NCBI GenBank assembly: GCA_050633505.1
Contig: JBOEGQ010000004.1
Location: 186,001-250,000 of the forward strand
Source: UBA1672 sp050633505
Lineage (GTDB): Bacteria > Pseudomonadota > Alphaproteobacteria > Micavibrionales > Micavibrionaceae
Length of the DNA stretch: 64,000 nucleotides
Reading direction: 5' to 3'
The notes under the pieces were generated by a model. It had not been told where the DNA came from. It made no database searches and was given only the letters and a program-made list of their open reading frames with translations. Shown piece after piece: positions 6,616 to 15,955 of this stretch. A program made the position numbers and the translations under genes. Position 1 is the first letter of the stretch. Every line of letters begins with the position of its first letter.

Positions 6616-8157
6616 TCATCGAATATCCGCACAATTAATGCCTGAAGGTATTTCGTCTCCAAGTGATGCATCTTCATTATCGAATTCAATAATAGAGCCT
6701 TCTGTAGATATCTGCATAGCCTTAAGAACAGCCCCATATGTAGGCGATTGATACACCTTATCTTGTCGATACTCATCCCATGTACGAAATGGGTTATCAA
6801 CCGGTTCAATCCACTTATGCGTGCCATATATAACCTTAGATTCGGCAAGATTAACCGTTGGGTCAATCCAAAGCTCAGCCTCTCTGAAATTAATCGCCAA
6901 ATCCGCATAAAGATGAACTTGGATATTTGTGGTCTGATATCGCTCTTGATAATGTCTCTTCAAATAACGGGAAAATTGAACAACCGTATTTGGGCGCCAT
7001 GTAATTCTATGACATTGAGGCTTTGTTAAATGCTCCCTAAGGGGAACAAATTCAATATATTTACGCTCTGGTACATAAACAACAAATGTTGCCGCGTATG
7101 TATTGCGACTGTTTAACATCATACGCCATGTGAACAGATCTTTATGCCCATACCACGCCACACGGAGATTAGAATCAATCAGGGCTGATAAAGGATTGAG
7201 CACCTGAAACATAAACCAGATACACAACACCCCTAAGAGAAAGAATCGCGGAATAATGATTCGCTTTGCCTGCTCTCGCCAAGATGCGCAAATCAGGCCG
7301 TATATCCGCTTAAGCTCCATTTCAAACCGCCGCGGCCAATCCGGTGCAAAAAACAAAAGAGTCGCACCAATCGTCATAAACGGAAAAATACCGATTGTTT
7401 TAAACAACATGCTGTTGCTTAGGTGGAAACAAACATACAGCGCAAAAACCCACAACCGCGTCTTACGATAAAACAGCAACGGCGCCCCGACAACATGAAG
7501 AAAAATAGAACCATATGCGCCAATCGCAATAACAGGATCGAAATAAAACAACCAGTTAAAAGGCAAATTATGCGCCCCACGATTCACCCAGGCATCTAAC
7601 GGCTGTAAGAAGAGCCAGTCACGATTAATTTTCACCAAACCCGCATAAACAAGGATCACCTCTGTTTGCAGCTTGAGCGCCAAATATGCCCATACTGGCA
7701 CACCATCTCTATCACTGGTGCTTTTCTCTTTGGTTTGGGATCGCTCCCGAAGGACGGCATCCACCGACCACACATGATTTGCTGGCATGAAGCTTAACAA
7801 CCCCAGAAACAGCAACATCATGTAATAATGGTTTAGATAATACTCTGGAAATGCAAAAAACAGATACCCCACCATGACGGTCGCAACAGGCGCGGCAAGG
7901 CGGTAGAACAACCCAAGGACAATGCATAATGCAAGATAAGGCAAAAGTGTCACGCATATAGAAATCAGTGTGGCATCTGCCCTCACCCATTCGAAACCGT
8001 AATAACTGGCTTGAAACAATGGTTCTTTGTACTTCTCCGGGAATTTATGCACCGCATCACTGAGAAGTAACCCGCCAAGTATAATACGAAACACGGCAAG
8101 CGATGCGCCATCGCGCATTTCAAACAATTGATCTCGATAATGTTTAAGGTCTTGCAT
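6616..8157 (-). CDS. HTTM-domain membrane protein (vitamin K-dependent carboxylase-like)
   Basis: A 513-residue protein whose first 275 residues form a multi-pass HTTM/VKGC-type membrane domain. Signatures include YLNHYYMMLLFLGLLSFMP (about 107-125), VYAGLVKINRDW with Lys176, which matches the catalytic-lysine region of the gamma-glutamyl carboxylase family, and FHLSNSMLFKTIGIFPF with His245. A soluble C-terminal domain of about 200 residues holds beta-rich segments, as in the animal enzyme. The animal homologue carboxylates protein glutamates using reduced vitamin K; bacterial members are mostly uncharacterised. The ATG at 8157 is chosen over a TTG just upstream. It is monocistronic, tail to tail with tRNA-His. 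The family call is firm and the reaction unproven. Confidence 0.78.
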   Translation of the reverse strand: MQDLKHYRDQLFEMRDGASLAVFRIILGGLLLSDAVHKFPEKYKEPLFQASYYGFEWVRADATLISICVTLLPYLALCIVLGLFYRLAAPVATVMVGYLFFAFPEYYLNHYYMMLLFLGLLSFMPANHVWSVDAVLRERSQTKEKSTSDRDGVPVWAYLALKLQTEVILVYAGLVKINRDWLFLQPLDAWVNRGAHNLPFNWLFYFDPVIAIGAYGSIFLHVVGAPLLFYRKTRLWVFALYVCFHLSNSMLFKTIGIFPFMTIGATLLFFAPDWPRRFEMELKRIYGLICASWREQAKRIIIPRFFLLGVLCIWFMFQVLNPLSALIDSNLRVAWYGHKDLFTWRMMLNSRNTYAATFVVYVPERKYIEFVPLREHLTKPQCHRITWRPNTVVQFSRYLKRHYQERYQTTNIQVHLYADLAINFREAELWIDPTVNLAESKVIYGTHKWIEPVDNPFRTWDEYRQDKVYQSPTYGAVLKAMQISTEGSIIEFDNEDASLGDEIPSGINCADIR

Positions 8158-8241
8158 TAACAATGAGTCTTAGTAACTCTTTCATACACGCGCAAGTGCT
8201 TTTTTATTTACGAGGCAAAGCCACTGCCCTACAATAGAGTC

Positions 8242-9117
8242 ATGGAAAATCGCCCCGATATTTGGATGCAATACTTCCCTGCCCCTGATCCGCATGATCA
8301 TAAATACAAGCGCGGCCAAGTTGCCGTTCTTGGCGGCATACATATGACAGGGGCAGCATGCCTATCCGCAGACGCATCCGCACGTATAGGAGCAGGTCTG
8401 GTCACAATCATATGCCCCTGCCTCACATTATATCAACGTATCAAAACCGTTGACCCAGCACTGATTTACCGCTCTTTTCGCCCCTATATTATCGCTCGCA
8501 CCAATACCGCACTTGATATTTTTATGACACGACAAAGGGATAAAGGCAAAGTGGTTGGTGTTATCGGCCCCGGCCTTGGCAATGAAGAATACGAAACCGT
8601 CCGTACTATTGTGTCACGTGCAATCTACACAGATTCTCCTATTGTACTTGACGCCGATGGATTAAACGCCTTTGCATCAGATATTGACAGCCTCCTTGAA
8701 ACAATACTCTTTAACAATCACGTAATATTGACCCCGCATGAAGGTGAATTCTCCGCCCTATTCCCCGATTTGATACCATTTCTGACAACAGATCGAATAC
8801 ACGCCGCAAATGAAGCCGCGAACAGAAGTGGCGCGACCATTGTATTAAAGGGGGCGCAAACAGTTATTGCACAATCTAATCACGATGCGGTGATAAACCA
8901 AACAGCATCCCCTTATCTTGCTACGGCGGGGTCAGGTGATGTCCTATCAGGCCTTATTGCCGGCTTGATTGCGCAAGGTATGCCCGTATTCGAGGCATCT
9001 TGCGCCGCCGTATGGATACATGGGAAAGCCTCTCTCCATATTGGCGCAGGATTGGTCGCCAGTGATATTATCGAAAAAATACCATCTCTTTTATCGGAAA
9101 TAACGAAAAACATCTGA
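8242..9117 (+). CDS. nnrD: ADP-dependent NAD(P)H-hydrate dehydratase
   Basis: Repairs damaged NADH/NADPH by dehydrating the S-hydrate with ADP. The 291 residues form the ribokinase-like YjeF C-terminal domain only: RGQVAVLGG (24-32), VIGPGLG (108-114), VLDADGLNA (135-143), LTPHEGEF (163-170) and ATAGSGDVLSG with catalytic Asp233. The N-terminal epimerase (NnrE) domain fused to it in Escherichia coli is absent, so the epimerase must be elsewhere or missing. The gene lies 95 bp before parE in the same direction and has no close partner. In many alphaproteobacteria the fused gene sits beside glnB and glnA; here glnA is nearby but separated. Confidence 0.92.
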   Translation: MENRPDIWMQYFPAPDPHDHKYKRGQVAVLGGIHMTGAACLSADASARIGAGLVTIICPCLTLYQRIKTVDPALIYRSFRPYIIARTNTALDIFMTRQRDKGKVVGVIGPGLGNEEYETVRTIVSRAIYTDSPIVLDADGLNAFASDIDSLLETILFNNHVILTPHEGEFSALFPDLIPFLTTDRIHAANEAANRSGATIVLKGAQTVIAQSNHDAVINQTASPYLATAGSGDVLSGLIAGLIAQGMPVFEASCAAVWIHGKASLHIGAGLVASDIIEKIPSLLSEITKNI

Positions 9118-9212
9118 GCCTTAAAATAAAATATTGATTCAATCCGTGCATAACATTAAGGAATAGAAGCCTTGATCTTTATTTTAGCAAAGAAACATAT
9201 TACGATCCGCTT

Positions 9213-11213
9213 ATGTCTGAGAATTATGCTGCTTCCGATATTGAAGTCCTTGAAGGACTAGAACCCGTCCGTAAACGTCCCGGTATGTACATTGGCGGGA
9301 CAGATGAACGCGCCTATCACCACCTTGTTGGTGAAATTCTTGATAACTCAATGGATGAGGCCGTTGCCGGTCATGCCGACTGGATTGAGTTCAGCCTTGA
9401 TGCCGGTAACATCATTACCATTCGTGATAACGGGCGTGGCATTCCTGTTGATGAGCATCCCAAGTTTCCGGGAAAATCTGCGCTAGAGGTCATTATGACC
9501 ACCTTGCACTCCGGTGGAAAGTTCTCAAATAAAGCATACCAAACATCCGGGGGATTACACGGCGTTGGTATCTCCGTTGTTAACGCGCTATCCGATGATA
9601 TGTGGATTGAAATTGCACGTGACAAAACACTTTATAAGCAAAGTTATTCACGCGGAAAGGTCACATCCGGTCTTGAAAATCTGGGGACAGTTCATAATCG
9701 CCGCGGAACAACCGTCTGCTTTCACCCTGATCCTGAAATTTTTGGCGATAAAGCCAAGTTCAAACCGGCATGGCTGTTTCAAATGCTCCGGTCTAAAGCT
9801 TACCTATACTCAGGTGTAGAAATCAGATGGAAGTGCGATCCTGACCTTATTAAACCCGATAGCAAGGTCACACCGGAAGCCGTCTTTAAGTTTCCTAACG
9901 GCCTGTTAGATTATTTGGACACCTCCTTGAAGGAGCGCCCGACAATTACAGATAACGCGTTTCATGGGAATATAAAGCTTCCGGATGAGGCAGGTCGTGT
10001 TGAATTTGCAATCAGCTGGCCCAATGATGATGATGGTTTTATCCATTCATATTGTAACACCGTTCCGACACCATCAGGCGGTACACATGAAAGCGGTCTA
10101 CGCACTGCCCTGTCAAAGGGCCTTCGTAACTACGGTGATATGACCGGACAGAAAAAATCCTCTATTATTACTGCTGATGATGTCTTCTCAGGTGCGGCTA
10201 TCCTATTATCGGTCTTCATCAAGGAACCCCAGTTCCAAGGCCAGACAAAAGAAAAGCTCGTTAATAACGATGTAACCAAATTGGTGGATACAGCCGTAAA
10301 AGATTCTTTTGATCTTTGGCTTTCCAAAGATCCGACATCCAGTACAAAACTTCTCAATGCGATTATTGAGAAAGCCGAAGAGCGTCAACGCCGTAAGAAC
10401 GATCGTGCAACCGCACGTAAAAGCGCCACGAAGAAGCTTCGGCTTCCCGGGAAGCTTGCAGATTGTAGCCGTAGCGATGCAAATGATACCGAGCTATTCA
10501 TCGTTGAGGGGGACAGTGCGGGGGGCTCAGCCAAACAAGGGCGTAACCGTGAAACACAGGCAATCCTTCCTCTACGTGGAAAGATCCTAAACGTTGTAAG
10601 TGCTTCACGCGATAAAATCCGTGCCAATCAAGAGATTCAGGACCTTGCACTTGCGCTTGGCTGTGGCATTGGAAAAGATTTTAATATCGATAATCTACGG
10701 TATGAACGCATTATCATCATGACAGATGCGGATGTCGACGGGGCACATATTGCGGCTCTTCTTGTGACATTCTTCTATACGCAAATGCGCGATACGATTG
10801 AAAAAGGGCATCTCTACATCGCCCAACCCCCACTCTATCGATTGGTTAGCGGCACATTAAGCGCATATGCCCGTGATGATGAGCATAAAGACGAGCTGAT
10901 GCAGACCGTATTCAAAGGCAAATCGAAAATCGAGGTTAGTCGCTTTAAGGGACTTGGTGAAATGCCTGCCGCGCAATTAAAAGAAACAACAATGAATCCG
11001 AAATCACGCGTTTTATTACGTGTGACCCTTCCTGATGCTATGGCCGCTCTTGGCTTGAATACAGGAGAGATGATCGAGGAAGATGACGAACCGATTTCTC
11101 CTCCCACATCTGAAGTTGACGACCTTGTCGAACGTCTTATGGGGAAAAATGCTGAGTTACGCTATAAGTTCATTCAGGACAATGCTGAGTTTGTAGAAGA
11201 TATTGATGTCTAG
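9213..11213 (+). CDS. parE: DNA topoisomerase IV subunit B
   Basis: ATPase subunit of topoisomerase IV, which unlinks daughter chromosomes with ParC (encoded at 48.7-51.0 kb here, on the other strand). The 666-residue length fits ParE rather than the longer GyrB. Domains in order: GHKL ATPase with EILDNSMDEA, DNGRGIPVD and GGLHGVGISVVNALS; transducer with the QTKEKL lysine loop; TOPRIM with VEGDSAGGSAKQGR and DADVDGAHI; and a C-terminal domain with RFKGLGEM. All catalytic acidic residues are visible. The downstream YdbH-like gene begins 15 bp later and is probably cotranscribed. Confidence 0.95.
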   Translation: MSENYAASDIEVLEGLEPVRKRPGMYIGGTDERAYHHLVGEILDNSMDEAVAGHADWIEFSLDAGNIITIRDNGRGIPVDEHPKFPGKSALEVIMTTLHSGGKFSNKAYQTSGGLHGVGISVVNALSDDMWIEIARDKTLYKQSYSRGKVTSGLENLGTVHNRRGTTVCFHPDPEIFGDKAKFKPAWLFQMLRSKAYLYSGVEIRWKCDPDLIKPDSKVTPEAVFKFPNGLLDYLDTSLKERPTITDNAFHGNIKLPDEAGRVEFAISWPNDDDGFIHSYCNTVPTPSGGTHESGLRTALSKGLRNYGDMTGQKKSSIITADDVFSGAAILLSVFIKEPQFQGQTKEKLVNNDVTKLVDTAVKDSFDLWLSKDPTSSTKLLNAIIEKAEERQRRKNDRATARKSATKKLRLPGKLADCSRSDANDTELFIVEGDSAGGSAKQGRNRETQAILPLRGKILNVVSASRDKIRANQEIQDLALALGCGIGKDFNIDNLRYERIIIMTDADVDGAHIAALLVTFFYTQMRDTIEKGHLYIAQPPLYRLVSGTLSAYARDDEHKDELMQTVFKGKSKIEVSRFKGLGEMPAAQLKETTMNPKSRVLLRVTLPDAMAALGLNTGEMIEEDDEPISPPTSEVDDLVERLMGKNAELRYKFIQDNAEFVEDIDV

Positions 11214-11228
11214 AACAGACATTACATA

Positions 11229-13199
11229 ATGGAAAGCATGAAACGTACATTACTATCTTTATTTGTACTGGGTTGTGTTGCCTTAATCGGTGCATACATA
11301 TACGCGCAACTATTCTACTTCCCCGAAAAAACAAAAAGTATGGCTATTCAGGCCTTACGCAACAACGGCTTTGGCACAATGAGTTACCAAAGCGTCTCAC
11401 AAACACATAACGAGATCAAATTTCACAATGCCGCGCTAGATAAAAAAAGCCTTAGCACGATCAATGAAATTAGTATCAAGACCTTCCCTGCGATGGTTTT
11501 ACTTGGCAAATCGCCACTTCAAAGCATCTCGATAACAGGTGTTAACCTTCTCGGTACAGAAGGAGATGACGGATCTTTGTCATTTAGCGGGGTTCAAGAT
11601 AATCAGGATCTGGTTCGCTTTATACGCACCCAACCATTTACTGATCTTTATATTGAGGATTCTACCATTGATATTCTCACCAATGATTTTGGTGGTATAC
11701 GCTTAAAACTTAACGGGCATATTAAAAAGTCCAACACGATATCTGTAATCACCGCATATTTGCACTCTACTCAAAAACACCTCGCCTTTTCTGCCAAGTT
11801 AAGCGGAGAGGTCGCCGAAGATTCAACAGTTTCCCTAACAGCAGATATAGAAAAACTCTCTGTCAAAACAGATGGATTCCATATAAAACGTGGTACAGCC
11901 AGTGCCGATTTTACATACGCACCACAGCAAAATTCTTTAAACTATTTCTCACAAGCAACTATATCTTCTGCGCTTTGGAACGATTTCCCCTTAGGCCATG
12001 CACAACTTAACATGAATAAAGAGGGAGACATTTTAACAATTGATGGAAAAGGGTCCACGCACGGACATGAGACGATTGAATGGCGTATCCGAAGCATCCA
12101 AACCTCAAGCGAGATACAACGCGACATCAAAATTATCCCTGAAAAAGTATCTGCTCTGACCAACTATATACAGCGCAACACCAATATTGTTATCACACCA
12201 CATTCCCCTGGCTTCCTAGATACGCTACCGATATCCTCTATCTCTATCCATCATATGCTATCCCCTCATAATACAAAAACATCCAACGGTGTCTTTAACG
12301 TTAATATAGATAATGTGAAAAACCCGATAAAGCTGGCTGGTAAGTTTTCAATAAAAGACCAAAAGATCAGCGCCTCTTTAGACCCTCAAGACACGCCATT
12401 CACAATTGGTAATAACGATAAGAAAAATAATCTGAACGCCTCATTTATTTATAACATGGATGGAGCACTCACCTTAGACCATCAGAAAAATGGTTCTACG
12501 GTATTAAAATGGGCATTAAAACCACATATTCAGAGTGCACAAATAGATTTCGGTGCCCTATTCATCCAAAAGACTGATCGCTTTACCCTAAAATCAAAAG
12601 ATGGAACAACTCAGAAGATTCCTTTTACCCTTCCATTAAAAACTCGTAACAACGGTAATCTCATACTCCATTTGGAGCCAATAGAAAAACCACATATAGA
12701 AGAAATAAATTTCAGTATATTTGACGGACGAATTCGAACAGAGACGCCTATCACGCAATCGGGGAACATCTCTTTAGAAAATGAATTATCTGTTTCTGAC
12801 ATTAATCTTGGCGCGTTATTCTCTCAAACTGGTTTTAATCATGTAAAAATCAAAGGGGAAATGGGCGGCATTATTCCGGTTAAAGTTAATGGAAAACATA
12901 CCATGATTAATGGTGGTATCCTTCAAAGTCAGGAAGGCGGTGTCGTACGTATTTCTGAAGATCTGGCTTATAAATTTTTCCCCGGCAATACAACGGAAAT
13001 TCTGGAAATAAGAGAAGCCCTCAAAAACTATCATTATGAGTACTTTGAAATTCGCCTTGATGGCAATATAACGGGTCGAACGATGACGACCTTAACCGCC
13101 CGCGGTCACAACCCTGATATGAAGGGGGAACCGGTCATTGATATCAATATGCAAGTTGAGACTCAGCTCTCAGAATTCTTTAAAAACATTCTTAAATAG
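11229..13199 (+). CDS. YdbH-like envelope protein (AsmA-like superfamily)
   Basis: A 656-residue protein with one N-terminal membrane anchor (LLSLFVLGCVALIGAYIYAQ, about 8-28) and a long beta-rich periplasmic body. The last 120 residues carry the mark of the YdbH family: GGIIPVKVNGKHTMINGG, an IREALKNYHYEYFEI strand and RGHNPDMKGEPVIDINM. In Escherichia coli YdbH, with TamB and YhdP, moves phospholipid between the inner and outer membranes. The same role is likely but inferred. It follows parE by 15 bp, an uncommon pairing, and is convergent with the next gene. In E. coli ydbH is followed by the lipoprotein gene ynbE; none is seen here. Confidence 0.75.
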   Translation: MESMKRTLLSLFVLGCVALIGAYIYAQLFYFPEKTKSMAIQALRNNGFGTMSYQSVSQTHNEIKFHNAALDKKSLSTINEISIKTFPAMVLLGKSPLQSISITGVNLLGTEGDDGSLSFSGVQDNQDLVRFIRTQPFTDLYIEDSTIDILTNDFGGIRLKLNGHIKKSNTISVITAYLHSTQKHLAFSAKLSGEVAEDSTVSLTADIEKLSVKTDGFHIKRGTASADFTYAPQQNSLNYFSQATISSALWNDFPLGHAQLNMNKEGDILTIDGKGSTHGHETIEWRIRSIQTSSEIQRDIKIIPEKVSALTNYIQRNTNIVITPHSPGFLDTLPISSISIHHMLSPHNTKTSNGVFNVNIDNVKNPIKLAGKFSIKDQKISASLDPQDTPFTIGNNDKKNNLNASFIYNMDGALTLDHQKNGSTVLKWALKPHIQSAQIDFGALFIQKTDRFTLKSKDGTTQKIPFTLPLKTRNNGNLILHLEPIEKPHIEEINFSIFDGRIRTETPITQSGNISLENELSVSDINLGALFSQTGFNHVKIKGEMGGIIPVKVNGKHTMINGGILQSQEGGVVRISEDLAYKFFPGNTTEILEIREALKNYHYEYFEIRLDGNITGRTMTTLTARGHNPDMKGEPVIDINMQVETQLSEFFKNILK

Positions 13200-13209
13200 G
13201 ACTAAGCTT

Positions 13210-13935
13210 TTAAGGATAGTCGCAGTGATCGTATGTCACCTTTGCAAAAGACTTTGCACCTGCCGTCACGGTGAAGCGGTACTCTTTATCACCCATCACC
13301 ATTGAGTGATACAATGGCAGCACACCTTTTTTCGTTTGCGGCTCTTTATTACGTCCATGGAACACAATTTCAACTGGCTGACCGGGATCGAACCACGCCT
13401 CTTTATCACCCTTTGAATTCTGTGCAGAGGCACCCTTTCCAGAAATAGATACCACACCACTTCCGATAGAAGCTTTACTGCTTGGCCCACTATATACGGG
13501 GGTAATAACCACAAAACGCTTACTCTGTGCATCACTACAATTTTGTGGCGGACGTGCAGATAGAATGACTGATTCCAAACGCTTAGGATCAACGCCCTTT
13601 TGCAATTGCTGTTTCAACAACTCAACTAAATCTGACATGGCGCCCTCAGAGAGCAACTCATCATAGCTTGCACGCAGTTGCTCAAGTCGCACCATTGCCG
13701 TTTGCGCTTCAGCGCGTAAAGCCGTCATTTCATCTTGTAAGGTTGTCTGTTGTTCGTTCAAGTCACGGTTTTGCTCTTGTAATATATACGTATTTTGTCG
13801 CGCACGCATCTGCCCCAACCAAAATCCTGCACCGACGGCAACACTGATAATAACTGTGAACAATATCAGACTTGTCATACGCTGAGCAGCTCTACGCCGA
13901 TATCTGTCCCCCGGATCATATAAAGAAAAACTCAT
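13210..13935 (-). CDS. Membrane-anchored coiled-coil protein of unknown function
   Basis: A 241-residue protein I cannot assign to a named family. A short cytoplasmic tail (RYRRRAAQRM) is followed by one transmembrane helix (SLILFTVIISVAVGAGFWLGQ, about 22-42), then a coiled coil of some 60 residues (about 45-110) rich in Gln, Leu and Glu. The C-terminal half (about 130-241) is a compact beta-rich domain with two cysteines (NCSD and DHCDYP, the latter 4 residues from the end) that could form a periplasmic disulfide. The layout suggests an inner-membrane protein whose coiled coil holds a small periplasmic domain. It has a good ribosome site (AAGG) and lies downstream of the SLC13 transporter gene, 30 bp away, so the two are probably cotranscribed. 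Confidence 0.75.
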   Translation of the reverse strand: MSFSLYDPGDRYRRRAAQRMTSLILFTVIISVAVGAGFWLGQMRARQNTYILQEQNRDLNEQQTTLQDEMTALRAEAQTAMVRLEQLRASYDELLSEGAMSDLVELLKQQLQKGVDPKRLESVILSARPPQNCSDAQSKRFVVITPVYSGPSSKASIGSGVVSISGKGASAQNSKGDKEAWFDPGQPVEIVFHGRNKEPQTKKGVLPLYHSMVMGDKEYRFTVTAGAKSFAKVTYDHCDYP

Positions 13936-13965
13936 AAAAAGGTACCTTCTATCAACCGGTTATTC

Positions 13966-15864
13966 CTAAGACAAACCGAAATAATAATGCGCAACTGCAA
14001 TATAAGTCACCCACATCACAAGGACAAGGGGCACGCCCGCTCGAATAAAATCTCTGAATTTATATTGTCCCGGACCCATAACCAACAAATTCGTTTGATA
14101 CCCAATTGGTGATGCAAAAGAACAATTCGCTGCAAAGACAACTGTTACCGCAAAAATAAACGATATATCAAATTGCAATCCCTCTGGCACAGTGACATTA
14201 GATGCCAGATTCATTGCAATAGGCGTAAACAGGATTGCACACGCATTATTGGTAAGAATATTGGTGGTGATTGCAACGATCAGGAATAAAAGAGCCAATA
14301 AGAACAAGGGTGAATCTACAAATGGAGCACTCAAAATCAGATCAGCAATGTAATCCGCACCACCTGTAACCTGTAACGCGACCCCCAAGGCCAACATTGA
14401 TCCAACCAATAAAAATATCTTACGATCAATGGCACGTGTGGCCTGACGGATATTAAGACATCCCGTACCAATCATCGCAACTGCCCCTGTAAACGCAGCA
14501 GCCGGAATAGACAACACGCCAAATGCCGCACTGCCAATTGTTGCCAGGAATATCGCAATTGCAATTGGTGCTTTGCCGGGTACAGGTAAATCTTTTTTTG
14601 ATCCAGATAAAACAATGAAGTCCGGATTCTTACGTAGGTTATTAATACGGCTATTCGTACCCGCAACAAGCAGGACATCCCCTGCTTCCAATCGGATACG
14701 TCCAAGACGTCGTCGAACCACACGTGCGCGACGCTGTATCCCCAGAACAATTGTGCCGAAACGTTTATGCAATCCGATATGATCCAATGACATATCAACC
14801 ATACGAGATGCAGGTGTAATCATAATTTGTGCAAGAACACGGGTTTCAGCTCCATTAAGTCCAGAACCGGTATCTTCGTCGTCTTCTTCTTTATGTGAAC
14901 CAGCCATAACCTCGGCTTGTTCATTTGATAATAAGAACCCGGGGTATTTAGACAAAAGTTCTCCCAGAACACGTCTGGTAGCCGACACAATCATAATATC
15001 GCCACGTTGCACCTTATGCCCTTCAAACGGTGGAAGGATCAAATGCCCGCCACGCTGTATCAGGCGCACACTCATGTCTTTTAGTTCAGGAAACTTACCA
15101 TCTACACACTTAGATCCGATCAGCTTACTATCTTCTACGATATCAAGCTCCGCAACAAATTCAGTTTCGCTACCGACCAGTTCATCTTTAATCGAGGCAC
15201 GTTGCGGCATTGTTCTTGGCACAACCAATACCACATAAACAAAACCAACCGCAGCCAGTATAGATCCGGGAATAAAGAAATCAAAGAAGCCAAGAGGCTC
15301 ATGCCCGAGTTCAACCATCGTACTGGATACAAGCAAATTGGTTGATGACCCAACCAGAGTCATCATACCACCCAAGATAGCAACGTAACTAAGTGGCATC
15401 ATCATACGTCCGGCAGGCGCGCCAATGGATTGTAACAGTGCCTGCATCACCGGAATTGCAATGATAACAAGTGGTGTATTATTCATAAACGCACTTAAAA
15501 CCATCACGAAGATCAGAATTGCCAGAATGGATATCCATGCAAATTCTTTTCGTTTTAGAACAAATAAATTCGTTAAGAACCGCAAAGAATCCGTATGAAT
15601 CATTCCTTGCCCCATAACCAATAAGGCAAGAACAGCAATCAAAGACGGATTAGAGAAGCCAGAAAGAATAGCATCGGGAGAAAGTAAATTATTACCGGTC
15701 TCATCATTGATTGAGAAGACCTGCCCGTACAATAAAAGAACGGTCATCAACAAGACACTGGTGACTTCCAGAGGTACTTTTTCACGGACAAAAAGATATA
15801 CTGCACCCAATGTCAGGAACAGCATAAAAAACATATGAAATCCGGAATCTATCACAAAGCCCAA
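13966..15864 (-). CDS. SLC13/DASS family permease with TrkA-C (RCK_C) domains
   Basis: A 632-residue secondary transporter. Two hydrophobic halves (about 1-200 and 415-632) flank a soluble block of about 200 residues with two RCK_C repeats (SKLIGSKCVDG..., TPASRMVDMSLDHIGL...). The first half has SAFMNNTPLVIIAIPV and SSTNLLVSS, the second has TNILTNNACAILFTPIA and FASPIGYQTNLLVM, the paired helical-hairpin signatures of Na+-coupled anion carriers. Substrates in the family include sulfate and dicarboxylates; this one cannot be fixed. The start is TTG with AGAGGGG 8 nt before it. It heads a probable two-gene unit with the coiled-coil protein. Confidence 0.88.
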   Translation of the reverse strand: MGFVIDSGFHMFFMLFLTLGAVYLFVREKVPLEVTSVLLMTVLLLYGQVFSINDETGNNLLSPDAILSGFSNPSLIAVLALLVMGQGMIHTDSLRFLTNLFVLKRKEFAWISILAILIFVMVLSAFMNNTPLVIIAIPVMQALLQSIGAPAGRMMMPLSYVAILGGMMTLVGSSTNLLVSSTMVELGHEPLGFFDFFIPGSILAAVGFVYVVLVVPRTMPQRASIKDELVGSETEFVAELDIVEDSKLIGSKCVDGKFPELKDMSVRLIQRGGHLILPPFEGHKVQRGDIMIVSATRRVLGELLSKYPGFLLSNEQAEVMAGSHKEEDDEDTGSGLNGAETRVLAQIMITPASRMVDMSLDHIGLHKRFGTIVLGIQRRARVVRRRLGRIRLEAGDVLLVAGTNSRINNLRKNPDFIVLSGSKKDLPVPGKAPIAIAIFLATIGSAAFGVLSIPAAAFTGAVAMIGTGCLNIRQATRAIDRKIFLLVGSMLALGVALQVTGGADYIADLILSAPFVDSPLFLLALLFLIVAITTNILTNNACAILFTPIAMNLASNVTVPEGLQFDISFIFAVTVVFAANCSFASPIGYQTNLLVMGPGQYKFRDFIRAGVPLVLVMWVTYIAVAHYYFGLS

Positions 15865-15955
15865 GGATTAACCCCTCTTGTTCCCATTCACAACAACACA
15901 CGAGAACCGTAAATATACGGTCGACTGATCTTAAAAAGCAATAGTCTGAGGGAAA

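Noticed and set aside
15906..15921. Palindrome ACCGTA-AATA-TACGGT between the SLC13 gene and lptD
   Set aside because: The 6-bp arms lie downstream of lptD and upstream of the SLC13 gene, with no T-run; too short to call an operator or terminator.
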